This document shows positions 27,530 to 35,607 of a stretch of DNA of 64,000 bases, piece by piece. Each line of letters starts with the position of its first letter. Positions within the stretch are counted from its first letter, which is position 1. The stretch comes from Pseudorhodoferax soli. GTDB lineage: Bacteria > Pseudomonadota > Gammaproteobacteria > Burkholderiales > Burkholderiaceae_C. Location of the stretch: positions 496,001-560,000 of the forward strand of contig NZ_QPJK01000002.1 of NCBI RefSeq assembly GCF_003337555.1. Direction: 5' to 3'. Both the position numbers and the translations under genes were made by a program. The notes under the pieces were generated by a model that had not been told where the DNA came from, searched no databases, and saw nothing but the letters and a program-made list of their open reading frames with translations.

Positions 27530-28606
27530 TTAGAACGTGTGGACAACGCCCACGCCGACGGCGTAGGGGTTGGCAGAGGCCAAGCCGCGGCCGTTTGCGT
27601 TGACAGCGGTGATCGCGTTTTGGTCGTAGCCCTTTGCGAAGTCGATGTACAGACGGGTGCGCTTGGACAGAGCGTAGTTGGCGAACAGTTCGAGAGCTTG
27701 GATGTCGGCTTCCGTATTGCGGGCGTATGCCACACCAACGTTTGCAGGGCCGAAGGGAGCCACTGCAGCCAAGGTCCAGCCCTTGCCACCGGCCAGTTGA
27801 CCACCGCTGCCAGCCGCGCCACCAGCGCTGAACGTGTTGTAGTTGCGCGTCAGGTCGCCGTCGCGCTCACGACGGTTGTACGTTGCGGCCAGCTTCACAA
27901 CGCTCAGGTCGTAGCTCACGCCCACTGCGTAGGCAGTGCGCAGGCCTTCTGCAGACTTGGTCTCGGCAATGGCGCTGACAGACAGCGGGCCGTTGGCGAA
28001 CGTTGCACCCAGGCTGTAGCGGTTCTTGGAAGCGTCCGGCACGCCGATGCCCTGCACGCCACCTTCGTCACCCTTGGCCGTGAAGCCAGCGCGCACCACC
28101 ACACCACCGAAGTTCGGCGAGGTGTATTGCAATTGGCTGCTACGACGCGAAGAACCGTACCAGGTCACAGCGCTGATGCCGGCGCGGTCATAAGCGGAGG
28201 AGTAGGAAGTGCCGTTGAAGTCATAGGCACCCATCACCTTGGCGCCGATGGACGACGAGCGGCCCAACTGGATCGCACCCCAGCCAGCGCCTTCCAGGCC
28301 CACCCAGGCTTCACGGCTGAAAGCAACAGAAGTGCCGCCAGTGGACAGATCCAGACCGCCGGATTGCAGGTTGAAGTTGGCCTTCAGACCGCCGCCCAGA
28401 TCTTCCGTGCCACGGAAGCCGATCACCGACGTGCTGTTGAAACCGTCTTGGGTGCCGGCATAGCCTTCACCGTTGTTCATGCCCCACTTGCCGTCCTTGA
28501 CCTTACCGAAGCCAATGTCCAGCACGCCGTACAGGGTGACAGACGACTGGGCCATGGCAGCGCCGGAAGCAGCCAGCACGGCCAAAGCGATCAGACTCTT
28601 TTTCAT
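27530..28606 (-). CDS. Outer-membrane porin, gram-negative (OmpC/Omp32-like)
   Basis: 358 residues. Signal peptide [19 protein letters not shown], mature start [13 protein letters not shown], and C-terminal Phe in GVGVVHTF, the signal read by the BAM complex. The alternating hydrophobic beta-strands and SSVTLYG start are those of trimeric betaproteobacterial general porins such as Omp32. It forms an outer-membrane diffusion channel. The ATG at 28606 has GGAGA ahead; codon use is biased as for an abundant protein. It is monocistronic, ending in a good terminator. Confidence 0.95.
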   Translation of the reverse strand: MKKSLIALAVLAASGAAMAQSSVTLYGVLDIGFGKVKDGKWGMNNGEGYAGTQDGFNSTSVIGFRGTEDLGGGLKANFNLQSGGLDLSTGGTSVAFSREAWVGLEGAGWGAIQLGRSSSIGAKVMGAYDFNGTSYSSAYDRAGISAVTWYGSSRRSSQLQYTSPNFGGVVVRAGFTAKGDEGGVQGIGVPDASKNRYSLGATFANGPLSVSAIAETKSAEGLRTAYAVGVSYDLSVVKLAATYNRRERDGDLTRNYNTFSAGGAAGSGGQLAGGKGWTLAAVAPFGPANVGVAYARNTEADIQALELFANYALSKRTRLYIDFAKGYDQNAITAVNANGRGLASANPYAVGVGVVHTF

Positions 28607-28884
28607 TGCGAGATTCTCCAAGGTTAAACAGAGGGCTCCGGTTCGAAGAGACCGCGTCGTGCTTCAGCACTTTTGTTCGATCTCACCGGAGTCCCGGGCC
28701 AACCTCCTTTTGGGAAGTTGGGCGTATTGCACCAGAACAGGTGACCTTGGGCAAAAGAAAAGGCCGAAGAAGGCTCTTTTTCGTTGCATGGTTACAACAG
28801 CCCGCACGAGCATGGGGGGCTGTGCCAACGCGCTCAGATGTCGCAGACCGGCCCCTATACTGGGTTTTTCGCGACCTGCCGCCC
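28607..28884. other. Divergent intergenic region, porin / coq7
   Basis: 278 bases without a gene, carrying both promoters. I could not settle either promoter by eye. The porin leader is AT-richer near 28730-28800. Confidence 0.4.
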
Positions 28885-29502
28885 ATGGACACACTGCTCA
28901 GCACCGTCGACTCCGCCCTCCGAACGCTGTTCGTGCAAGCCCGGGCGAGCCGGCCTTGCCCCACCTTGCCGGAGCAGGCCACTGCGTTGGCGCACGAGGA
29001 GAAGCAGTTGTCGGGCTCGCTGATGCGCGTCAACCATGTGGGAGAGGTGTGCGCCCAGGCGCTTTACACGGGCCAGGCCCTCGCCACGCGGGACCCGGCG
29101 CTCCGCGCCCATTTCCAGGAAGCGAGCCGCGAGGAAACCGACCACCTGGCCTGGACGGCCGAGCGTTTGCAGGAACTGGGCGCGCGGCCCTCGCTGCTGA
29201 ACCCCGTCTGGTACGCCGGTGCATTCGCACTCGGCTTCGTGGCTGGGAAGATCGGCGACAAGTTGAGCCTGGGCTTCGTGGTCGAGACCGAAAAGCAGGT
29301 CGCCGAGCACCTGGGCTCGCACCTGGGCCGTCTTCCGGAAGGCGACCATGCGTCGCGCGCCATCGTGGCCCAGATGCGCGACGACGAACTGCGCCATGCG
29401 CGCGATGCCGCCCTGGCCGGTGCGCTGCCCTTGCCCCGATTCGCCAAAGGCTTGATGCGCGCGGCAGCGAAGGTCATGACGACCACCGCGCACCGCATCT
29501 GA
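28885..29502 (+). CDS. coq7: 2-polyprenyl-3-methyl-6-methoxy-1,4-benzoquinone 5-hydroxylase (demethoxyubiquinone hydroxylase)
   Basis: 205 residues. Coq7 is a membrane-associated diiron enzyme that performs the last hydroxylation in ubiquinone synthesis. Its ferritin-like four-helix bundle ligands are visible as E/H pairs: [32 protein letters not shown] and [12 protein letters not shown]. The hydrophobic [23 protein letters not shown] helps membrane contact. The ATG at 28885 gives [16 protein letters not shown], a usual N-terminus; a longer frame upstream lacks family similarity. Confidence 0.95.
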   Translation: MDTLLSTVDSALRTLFVQARASRPCPTLPEQATALAHEEKQLSGSLMRVNHVGEVCAQALYTGQALATRDPALRAHFQEASREETDHLAWTAERLQELGARPSLLNPVWYAGAFALGFVAGKIGDKLSLGFVVETEKQVAEHLGSHLGRLPEGDHASRAIVAQMRDDELRHARDAALAGALPLPRFAKGLMRAAAKVMTTTAHRI

Positions 29503-29535
29503 AGCACCTGCGGCGCGCGCAGTGCGCTGAGGGCT

Positions 29536-29985
29536 TCAGCCGTCCTTCAGCTCGAAGCTGGTGACGATCTCGGCTGTCTTGCCGAGCATGATGGTGGCAG
29601 AGCAGTACTTGTCGTGGCTCATGGCGATCGCCCGTTCCACCGCCGCGGGCTGCAGACCCTTGCCGGTGACCGTGAAGTGCATCTGGATGCGCGTGAACAC
29701 CTTCGGGTCGGTCTCGGCGCGCTCGGCGCTGAGCTTGACCGAGCAACCGCGCACATCATGCCGCCCGCGCTTGAGGATCAACACCACGTCATAGGCTGTG
29801 CAGCCGCCCGCGCCGGCGAGCACGGTCTCCATGGGGCGCGGCGCCAAGTTGCGCCCCCCGTTTTCGGGCCGCGCCTCGTCTGGCGCGCCGTCCATGGCCA
29901 GCACATGGCCGCTGCCGGTTTCCGCCACGAAGCCCATGCCGGATTGCGTGCCGGCGGCGCCGGTCCAGCTCACTGTGCATTCCAT
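29536..29985 (-). CDS. OsmC family protein
   Basis: 149 residues. OsmC/Ohr proteins reduce organic peroxides through two cysteines. Cys in GAGGCTAYDVVLILK and Cys in SHDKYCSATIM are at the expected places, with the family's central helix in between. The start MECTVSWTG (ATG 29985) fits the YhfA-like OsmC subgroup, in which peroxidase activity is less certain. Convergent with coq7; the upstream region is shared with the candidate small RNA and ilvA. Confidence 0.87.
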   Translation of the reverse strand: MECTVSWTGAAGTQSGMGFVAETGSGHVLAMDGAPDEARPENGGRNLAPRPMETVLAGAGGCTAYDVVLILKRGRHDVRGCSVKLSAERAETDPKVFTRIQMHFTVTGKGLQPAAVERAIAMSHDKYCSATIMLGKTAEIVTSFELKDG

Positions 29986-30098
29986 CTCTACATACCCCTG
30001 GGTTGTGCTGGCCAAACAGCGTTGCGAAAGTGCCGAATTCTTCACGAAAATTCACCGCTGACATGTCACGCAATGCTGCGTCGCACAAAAATAGTGGC

Positions 30099-30104
30099 TA
30101 TACT
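30099..30104 (+). promoter_or_regulatory. Putative -10 box of the candidate small RNA
   Basis: TATACT at 30099-30104 is a good -10 hexamer with an A seven bases later (30111) as a possible start. No good -35 box is visible 16-18 bases upstream, so the promoter is weak, activator-dependent or not real. Confidence 0.45.
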
Positions 30105-30110
30105 TCATCC

Positions 30111-30198
30111 ATCGCGTCGCAAGTCGGCGCACCGATTGTCTCCTCCACCCTCCGAAAAGGTGGATTAGCCCCGAACCGCAAGGTTCGGGGCTTTTTTC
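30111..30198 (+). ncRNA. Candidate small RNA with two hairpins and intrinsic terminator
   Basis: The strong terminator at 30167-30198 has no plus-strand gene in front of it: the neighbouring osmC gene is on the other strand and coq7 ends 660 bases earlier. A transcript from about 30111 would be roughly 88 nt. It would contain hairpin 1 (TCCACC 30144-30149, GGTGGA 30159-30164, 9-nt loop starting CTCC), then the terminator hairpin. The pyrimidine-rich TCTCCTCCACCCTCC stretch before and in the first loop resembles an anti-Shine-Dalgarno seed, as in several trans-acting small RNAs. ilvA has its own -10 downstream, so this is not obviously an ilvA attenuator. Expression is not shown. Confidence 0.55.
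30167..30198 (+). terminator. Strong intrinsic terminator upstream of ilvA
   Basis: An 11-bp perfect stem AGCCCCGAACC/GGTTCGGGGCT (30167-30177, 30182-30192) with a GCAA loop, followed by a run of six T (30192-30197). Directional: the minus strand lacks a T-tract. It closes the candidate small RNA. Confidence 0.92.
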
Positions 30199-30212
30199 TT
30201 TGTGCGGCGCAA

Positions 30213-30240
30213 AACACCGTGGTGCGGTGTTCTCTATGAT
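30213..30240 (+). promoter_or_regulatory. Putative ilvA promoter with inverted repeat
   Basis: TATGAT (30235-30240) is a good -10. Just upstream AACACC (30213-30218) and GGTGTT (30226-30231), 7 bases apart, form a 6-bp dyad lying between the -35 and -10 positions, where a repressor would act. No clear -35 hexamer. Confidence 0.45.
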
Positions 30241-30276
30241 CCGCGCTCCCCGCACCGCACGCTCCCGCTCCATCCC

Positions 30277-31839
30277 ATGCCTTCCACCAAGCGCCTGTCT
30301 CCTGCCGACTACCTGAAGAAGATCCTCACCGCCAGGGTCTACGACGTGGCCACGGAGACAGCGCTGGAGCCGGCCCGCGCCCTGAGCCTGCGCCTGCACA
30401 ACACGGTGCTGCTCAAGCGCGAGGACCAGCAGCCCGTGTTCAGCTTCAAGTTGCGCGGCGCCTACAACAAGATGGCGCACCTGACGCCGGCGCAGCTCAA
30501 GAAGGGCGTCATCTGCGCCTCGGCCGGCAACCACGCACAGGGCGTGGCCATGAGTGCCCGCAAGCTCGGCTCGCGCGCCGTGGTGGTGATGCCGACGACC
30601 ACGCCGCAGCTCAAGATCGATGCTGTGCGCGGTTTCGGTGGCGAGGTCGTGCTGCACGGTGACAGCTACAGCGATGCCTACCAGCACGCCGCCAAGCTCG
30701 AGAAAAAGGAAGGCCTGACCTTCGTCCACCCCTTCGACGACCCGGACGTGATCGCTGGCCAGGGCACCATCGCCATGGAGATCCTGCGCCAGTTGCAAGG
30801 GCTGGGCATTCAACACCTGGACGCGGTCTTCGTCGCCATCGGCGGCGGCGGCCTGATCTCCGGGGTGGCCAACTACATCAAGGCCGTGCGCCCGGAGACC
30901 AAGGTCATCGGCGTGCAGATGACGGATTCCGACGCGATGGCCCGGTCGATCGCGGCCGGCAAGCGCGTGACGCTGGACGACGTGGGCCTGTTCTCCGACG
31001 GCACGGCCGTCAAGCTGGTCGGCGAGGAAACCTTCCGCATCGCGCGCGGTCTGGTCGACGACTACGTGCTGGTCGACACCGATGCGGTCTGCGCTGCCAT
31101 CAAGGATGTCTTCGTGGACACGCGCAGCATCGTGGAGCCGGCCGGCGCGCTGGCCGTGGCCGCGATCAAGCAGTACGTGGCCACCCACAAGACGCGCGGC
31201 GAGACCTACGCCGCCATCCTGTGCGGCGCCAACATGAATTTCGACCGCCTGCGCTTCGTGGCCGAGCGTGCCGAGGTCGGCGAGGAGCGCGAGGCCCTGT
31301 TCGCGGTGACGATCCCCGAGGAACGCGGCAGCTTCCGCCGCTTCTGCGAGGTGGTCGGCCAACTGCCCGGCGGCCCGCGCAACGTGACCGAATTCAACTA
31401 CCGCATCAGCGATTCGGCCCAGGCCCACGTGTTCGTCGGCCTGACCACGCACGGCAAGGGCGAATCGGCCAAGCTGGCCACGCGCTTCGTGCGCAGCGGC
31501 TTCGAGGCCATCGACCTCACCCACGACGAACTGGCCAAGGAGCATGTGCGCCACATGGTGGGCGGCCGCTCGGCACTGGCGCGCGACGAACGCCTGCTGC
31601 GCTTCACCTTCCCCGAGCGCCCCGGCGCGCTGCTCAAGTTCCTGAGCCTGATGAAGCCGAACTGGAACATCAGCCTGTTCCACTACCGCAACCAGGGCGC
31701 GGACTATGGCCGCATCCTGGTCGGCATGCAGGTGCCGGCCACCGAGGCCAAGGCCTTCGGCAAGTTCCTCGACCAGCTGGACTATCCCTGGGTCGAAGAG
31801 ACCGCCAACCCGGTCTACCGCCTGTTCCTGCAGGCCTGA
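30277..31839 (+). CDS. ilvA: Threonine ammonia-lyase, biosynthetic
   Basis: 520 residues, long biosynthetic type. PLP-dependent deamination of threonine to 2-oxobutanoate, first step of isoleucine synthesis. The PLP lysine is K58 in VFSFKLRGAYNKM; the substrate loop SAGNHAQGVAMSA and phosphate-binding GGGGLISGVANYI follow. Two C-terminal ACT-like regulatory domains (about residues 335-420 and 430-520) carry the isoleucine/valine response in characterised enzymes; each has the R.LRFTFPERPGALLKFL or EERGSFRRFCEVVG type entry. The ATG at 30277 gives MPSTKRLSPADYL. The stop abuts cobS. Confidence 0.95.
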   Translation: MPSTKRLSPADYLKKILTARVYDVATETALEPARALSLRLHNTVLLKREDQQPVFSFKLRGAYNKMAHLTPAQLKKGVICASAGNHAQGVAMSARKLGSRAVVVMPTTTPQLKIDAVRGFGGEVVLHGDSYSDAYQHAAKLEKKEGLTFVHPFDDPDVIAGQGTIAMEILRQLQGLGIQHLDAVFVAIGGGGLISGVANYIKAVRPETKVIGVQMTDSDAMARSIAAGKRVTLDDVGLFSDGTAVKLVGEETFRIARGLVDDYVLVDTDAVCAAIKDVFVDTRSIVEPAGALAVAAIKQYVATHKTRGETYAAILCGANMNFDRLRFVAERAEVGEEREALFAVTIPEERGSFRRFCEVVGQLPGGPRNVTEFNYRISDSAQAHVFVGLTTHGKGESAKLATRFVRSGFEAIDLTHDELAKEHVRHMVGGRSALARDERLLRFTFPERPGALLKFLSLMKPNWNISLFHYRNQGADYGRILVGMQVPATEAKAFGKFLDQLDYPWVEETANPVYRLFLQA

Positions 31840-32655
31840 GTGCGCGTGCAGCAGGCCATCCGGCACTACCTGGTCGCGCTGCAGTTCTTCACGCGCGTGC
31901 CGGTGACGGGCCGCCTCGCGGCCTGGGTCGGTTTCGACCAGGCCATGCTGCGTGCGGCCGCTGCGCATTTCCCGGGCGTTGGCTGGCTCGTCGCGCTGTG
32001 GGCCTGCTGCGTCAGCACCCTGCTCTGGTGGCTGCTGCCGGCACAGGGCTTCACGCCGCTGGCCGTGGCGGCGCTGGGCACAGTGGCCACCGTGCTGATG
32101 ACCGGCGGTTTCCATGAGGACGGCCTGGCCGATGTGGCCGACGGCCTGGGCGGCAGCCTGGACCGCGAGCGCGCACTGGACATCATGAAGGACTCGCGCA
32201 TCGGCGCCTTCGGTGCCATGGCCCTGGTGCTGGGCCTGGTGTCCAAGATCGCGCTGCTGGCGGTGGTGGGCGGCTCCGGCCTGGCGCCGCTGCTGTGGGC
32301 GCTGCTGGGCGGGCATGTGCTGTCGCGCCTGCTGCCGCTGGCCCTGCCCATGCTGCTGCCGCACGTGGGCGACACCGCCCGCTCCAAGGCCAAGCCGCTG
32401 GCAGACCAGATCGATGTGCACACGCTGCGCCTGGGTGCGCTGTGGTGCCTGCCGGCGCTGCTGGGCATCGCCCTGGGCCAGGGCCTGGCCTTCGTGCTGT
32501 ATGGCTGCACCAGCGCGGTGTTGGCCGCCGCCTGGATGTTCCGCTGGTTCCGCCAACGGCTGCAGGGTTTCACCGGCGATGCGCTGGGCGCCACCCAGCA
32601 GGTCTGCGAAATCGCCTTCTACCTGGGTGCGGCCTGCGCGCTGGGCCGCGGCTGA
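31840..32655 (+). CDS. cobS: Adenosylcobinamide-GDP ribazoletransferase (cobalamin synthase)
   Basis: 271 residues, with several membrane segments. CobS joins adenosylcobinamide-GDP and alpha-ribazole(-phosphate) at the inner membrane in the last part of B12 assembly. Hallmarks seen are LQFFTRVP at the N-terminus, GGFHEDGLADVADGLGG (Mg/substrate acidic motif, about 88-104) and DSRIGAFGAMAL. GTG start at 31840, the base after the ilvA stop. Only cobS and cobC are present; other B12 genes must be elsewhere. No cobalamin riboswitch is visible because they follow ilvA directly. Confidence 0.93.
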   Translation: MRVQQAIRHYLVALQFFTRVPVTGRLAAWVGFDQAMLRAAAAHFPGVGWLVALWACCVSTLLWWLLPAQGFTPLAVAALGTVATVLMTGGFHEDGLADVADGLGGSLDRERALDIMKDSRIGAFGAMALVLGLVSKIALLAVVGGSGLAPLLWALLGGHVLSRLLPLALPMLLPHVGDTARSKAKPLADQIDVHTLRLGALWCLPALLGIALGQGLAFVLYGCTSAVLAAAWMFRWFRQRLQGFTGDALGATQQVCEIAFYLGAACALGRG

Positions 32656-33215
32656 TGCGGCTGTGGCTGGTGCGCCATCCGCTGGTGCAGTTGGCGCCCG
32701 GCATCTGCTACGGCGCCAGCGACGTGCCAGCCGATCCGGCCCATACGGCGCAATGCGCTGCGCAGCTGGCCCGGGAGCTGCCGCACGGGGTCGCTGGCGC
32801 ATGCTCGCCGCTCGGCCGCTGCCGCAGCCTGGCCGATGCACTGGCCCGGCTGCGCCCCGATCTGCGCTTCAGCACCGATGCACGCCTGGCCGAGATGGAT
32901 TTCGGCCACTGGGAAGGCCAGCCATGGGACGGCATCGGCCGGGCCGCCATGACGGCCTGGACGCAGGACTTCGCGCGGCACCGTCCGGGCGACGGCGAAT
33001 CGGTCAGCGACTTCATCGCGCGCGTGCAAGCGGCCCTGCAGGCCACCACCGCATTGGACGTGCCCGAGGCGCTGTGGGTCACGCATGCCGGCGTCATCAA
33101 GGCCGTGCGCTGGCTGCTGTCCGGCAAGGGCCCGCTGGAGCGCGCCGACCAATGGCCGACCGACAGCCTGGCCTGCGGCGCCAGTTGCGTGCTGGCCTTG
33201 CCGCCTAACGCGTGA
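32655..33215 (+). CDS. cobC: Histidine phosphatase, probable alpha-ribazole phosphatase
   Basis: 186 residues. Phosphoglycerate-mutase-like fold with the catalytic His in LVRHPLVQLAPGICYG; the usual RHG is RHP here, as in many CobC-like proteins. The second conserved His is in VTHAGVIKAVRWLL, and the general-acid Glu region is LAEMDFGHWEGQPWDGI. It would remove the 5'-phosphate of alpha-ribazole-phosphate or of adenosylcobalamin-phosphate. The ATG shares a base with the cobS stop (TGATG). Its 3' end overlaps the convergent gspC by 11 bases. Assignment of substrate rests on the cobS neighbour. Confidence 0.85.
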   Translation: MRLWLVRHPLVQLAPGICYGASDVPADPAHTAQCAAQLARELPHGVAGACSPLGRCRSLADALARLRPDLRFSTDARLAEMDFGHWEGQPWDGIGRAAMTAWTQDFARHRPGDGESVSDFIARVQAALQATTALDVPEALWVTHAGVIKAVRWLLSGKGPLERADQWPTDSLACGASCVLALPPNA

Positions 33216-33675
33216 CCGGCGGCAGTTCCAGCGTGGCCAGCGGGTCGGCGTCCGGCGCGGCGGCCAACACCGCCTTGCGCGCGCCGACCGAGCTCAGCCG
33301 CACGCCGGGTTCGATCTCGGCACCCACGCGGAACGGCTTGGGCGGCTGGCCGGCCACGGCGATCAGCGCCGCGCCGCCCTGGCGCCGGTCTGCCACCACG
33401 CCCGTCAGCACATAGCGGTTGTTGGTCACCACCGGGGCCGCGGCCACCTGCACCGTGGCGCCCAGCAGGCGCCCCACGGCCGTGGCGTCGGCCTGCGCCA
33501 ACGCCGACTTGGCCACCGGCGCCGGCGCCGCCTCGCCGCCCGGCCCCAGCAGGCGCAGCGCCCAAAACGCCACGCTGAGGGCGGCCAGCGTCCACACCAG
33601 CACGGTCACCAGCCGCACAGGCCAGGGATTCGCAGTGCGGGCGGACGGAAAGGAAGCTGGAGCGGTTCGCAACAT
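33205..33675 (-). CDS. gspC: Type II secretion system protein C (inner-membrane clamp), short form
   Basis: 156 residues. N-terminal cytoplasmic segment, one membrane helix (VRLVTVLVWTLAALSVAFWALRLL split by charged ends), then a periplasmic homology region: LLGATVQVAAAPVVTNNRYVLTGVVADRR and GAALIAVAGQPPKPFRVGAEIEPGVRLSSVG. It lacks the C-terminal PDZ or coiled coil of classical GspC (about 270 aa), as is common in Burkholderiales. GspC links the inner-membrane platform to the secretin. It is the only gene of the set on the minus strand, divergent from gspG with 48 bases between start codons. Confidence 0.85.
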   Translation of the reverse strand: MLRTAPASFPSARTANPWPVRLVTVLVWTLAALSVAFWALRLLGPGGEAAPAPVAKSALAQADATAVGRLLGATVQVAAAPVVTNNRYVLTGVVADRRQGGAALIAVAGQPPKPFRVGAEIEPGVRLSSVGARKAVLAAAPDADPLATLELPPVTR

Positions 33676-33723
33676 GCGCGGATTATCATGGAACGCTTCG
33701 CCCCAGCAGCGCTCCACATCTCC

Positions 33724-34161
33724 ATGAATCTGTTGTCCCGCTCCCGCCGCCGCATCCAGGCCGGCTTCACCCTGATCGAACTGATGGTCGTGCTGGTCAT
33801 CATCGGCGTGCTGGCCGCGCTGATCGTGCCCAACGTGCTCGACCGCGCGGACGACGCGCGCGCCACCGCCGCCAAGACCGACGTGACCAACCTGGTGCAG
33901 GCCCTGCGCATGTACCGGCTGGACAACCAGCGCTACCCCACGGGCGAGCAAGGCCTGCAGGCCTTGCTGGTCAAGCCGACCACCAACCCGGCGCCCATCA
34001 ACTGGAAGCCCTACCTGGAAAAGCTGCCCAACGACCCCTGGGGCCGCCCGTACCAGTACCTCAACCCCGGCGTGAAGGGCGAGATCGACGTGATGTCCTT
34101 CGGCGCCGACGGCCAGCCCGGCGGCGAGGGCAAAGATGCGGACATCGGCAGCTGGCAGTAA
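33724..34161 (+). CDS. gspG: Type II secretion major pseudopilin
   Basis: 145 residues. Major subunit of the secretion pseudopilus. The prepilin site QAG|FTLIELMVVLVIIGVLAALIVPNV is classic: cleavage after Gly, then Phe+1 and Glu+5. The C-terminal part carries the calcium-site loop and pattern WGRPYQYLNPG..GEIDVMSFGADGQPGG..DADIG, diagnostic of GspG. The ATG at 33724 leaves a 14-residue basic leader. gspH overlaps by 26 bases. Confidence 0.96.
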   Translation: MNLLSRSRRRIQAGFTLIELMVVLVIIGVLAALIVPNVLDRADDARATAAKTDVTNLVQALRMYRLDNQRYPTGEQGLQALLVKPTTNPAPINWKPYLEKLPNDPWGRPYQYLNPGVKGEIDVMSFGADGQPGGEGKDADIGSWQ

Positions 34162-34588
34162 GCCGACGCGCCCGCGCGGCTTCACGCTGCTCGAACTGCT
34201 GGTCGTCGTGGCCATCGTGGCCCTGGCCAGCGCCGGTGTCGGCTTCGCGTTCCGCGACAGCGCCGACAGCCAGCTCGAACGCGAGGCCCAGCGCCTGGCG
34301 GCGCTGTTCGACGCCGCCCGTGCGCAGTCGCGCGCCAATGGCGTGCCGGTGCGCTGGCGCGCGCTGGAAGGCGGTTTCCGCTTCGAAGGTGCGCTGCCCG
34401 GCACGCTGCCCGAACACTGGCTGAGCCGCGACACCATCGTCGCTGCGCAGGCCAGCGTGCTGCTGGGGCCCGAACCCGTCATCGGCGCGCAGTGGCTGGA
34501 ACTGCGTTCGGTCGCCAACCCGCAGCTGGCGCTGCGCGTCGCGACCGACGGCGTGCGCCCGTTCGCGGTGCAGAACGTGCAGCCGTGA
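34136..34588 (+). CDS. gspH: Type II secretion minor pseudopilin H
   Basis: 150 residues, beginning within the 3' end of gspG in another frame. Prepilin site PRG|FTLLELLVVVAIVALASAG with Glu+5, then a GspH-type globular domain (QSRANGVPVRWRALEGGFRF). Minor pseudopilins H-I-J-K cap the pseudopilus tip. Its stop and the gspI ATG share a base. Confidence 0.9.
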   Translation: MRTSAAGSKPTRPRGFTLLELLVVVAIVALASAGVGFAFRDSADSQLEREAQRLAALFDAARAQSRANGVPVRWRALEGGFRFEGALPGTLPEHWLSRDTIVAAQASVLLGPEPVIGAQWLELRSVANPQLALRVATDGVRPFAVQNVQP

Positions 34589-34944
34589 TGCGCCCGAGCC
34601 GGGGCTTCACGCTGGTCGAGGTGCTGGTGGCGCTCGGCATCGTCGCCATCGCGCTGCTGGCCGGCACCCAGGCCACGAGCGCGCTGACGCGCAACGCCAC
34701 GCGCCAGAGCGACGTGCTGCTGGCCCAGATCTGTGCCGAGAACGAACTCATGGCGCTGCGCCTGGCGCGCCAGCTGCCCGGCGTCGGCGACACCGACCAG
34801 CCCTGCGAGCAGGCAGGCCGCATGTTCCGTGTGCAGCTGGGCGTGCGCCCCACCCCCAACCCGAGCTTTCGCCGCATCGATGCACAGGTGCTGGAAGACG
34901 GCGTGCCGGTGCTGCGCATCACCACCATCCAGGGGCGCTTCTAG
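34588..34944 (+). CDS. gspI: Type II secretion minor pseudopilin I
   Basis: 118 residues. Prepilin site SRG|FTLVEVLVALGIVAIALLAG with Glu+5. It is the assembly centre of the tip complex in characterised systems. Cys residues at about 49 and 73 could form a disulfide. The stop TAG abuts the gspJ ATG. Confidence 0.92.
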   Translation: MRPSRGFTLVEVLVALGIVAIALLAGTQATSALTRNATRQSDVLLAQICAENELMALRLARQLPGVGDTDQPCEQAGRMFRVQLGVRPTPNPSFRRIDAQVLEDGVPVLRITTIQGRF

Positions 34945-35607
34945 ATGCGCAGGGCCCACCGCGGCTTCACGCTGGTCGAGCTGCTGATCGCGCTGGCCAT
35001 CATGGCCATCGTCGCCGTGCTGAGCTGGCGCGGCCTGGACGGCATGACCCGCACGCAGGCCGCCACCCGCGCCCACACCGACGCCGTGCTGACACTGCAG
35101 GCCGGCCTGGCGCAATGGACCGCCGACCTGGACGCCATGCTGGATGTCACCGAGCGGCCGCCGCTGGACTGGGACGGCCGCGTCATGCGCATCGTGCGCG
35201 CCAGCACCACGCCCGGCGAGACCGGCCCGCTGGTCGTGGCGTGGACGCGCCGCGGCGTGGCCGACGGCGGCCAGTGGCTGCGCTGGCAGTCGCCCGTGCT
35301 GCACAGCCGGGCCCAGCTGCTGCAGGCCTGGGAGCGCGCCGGCAACTGGGCGCAGACGCCCAGCAGCGACGAGCGCCAACGCGAGGTGGCCATCGCGCCC
35401 CTGCTGGACTGGCGGCTCTTCTACTACCGCGTCAACACCTGGACCAACCCGCTGTCCAGCGCCGACACGCCGCAGACCGGCAACAGCGGCGGCACCGATG
35501 TGCCCGACGGCGTGCGCCTGGTGCTCGAGCTGCCGCCGGGCGGCGCGGTGTCGGGCACCATCACGCGCGACTGGGTGCGGCCCACGGTCGGAGGCAGCGA
35601 CCGATGA
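34945..35607 (+). CDS. gspJ: Type II secretion minor pseudopilin J
   Basis: 220 residues, with prepilin site HRG|FTLVELLIALAIMAIVAVLSW and Glu+5. The globular part LSWRGLDGMTRTQ and DWRLFYYRVNTWTNPLSS fits GspJ. It ends with an ATGA overlap with gspK. Confidence 0.92.
   Translation: MRRAHRGFTLVELLIALAIMAIVAVLSWRGLDGMTRTQAATRAHTDAVLTLQAGLAQWTADLDAMLDVTERPPLDWDGRVMRIVRASTTPGETGPLVVAWTRRGVADGGQWLRWQSPVLHSRAQLLQAWERAGNWAQTPSSDERQREVAIAPLLDWRLFYYRVNTWTNPLSSADTPQTGNSGGTDVPDGVRLVLELPPGGAVSGTITRDWVRPTVGGSDR

Noticed and set aside
30167..30240. Attenuator controlling ilvA
   Set aside because: No leader peptide with Ile/Val/Thr codons, no alternative antiterminator pairing seen, and a separate -10 box lies between the terminator and ilvA.
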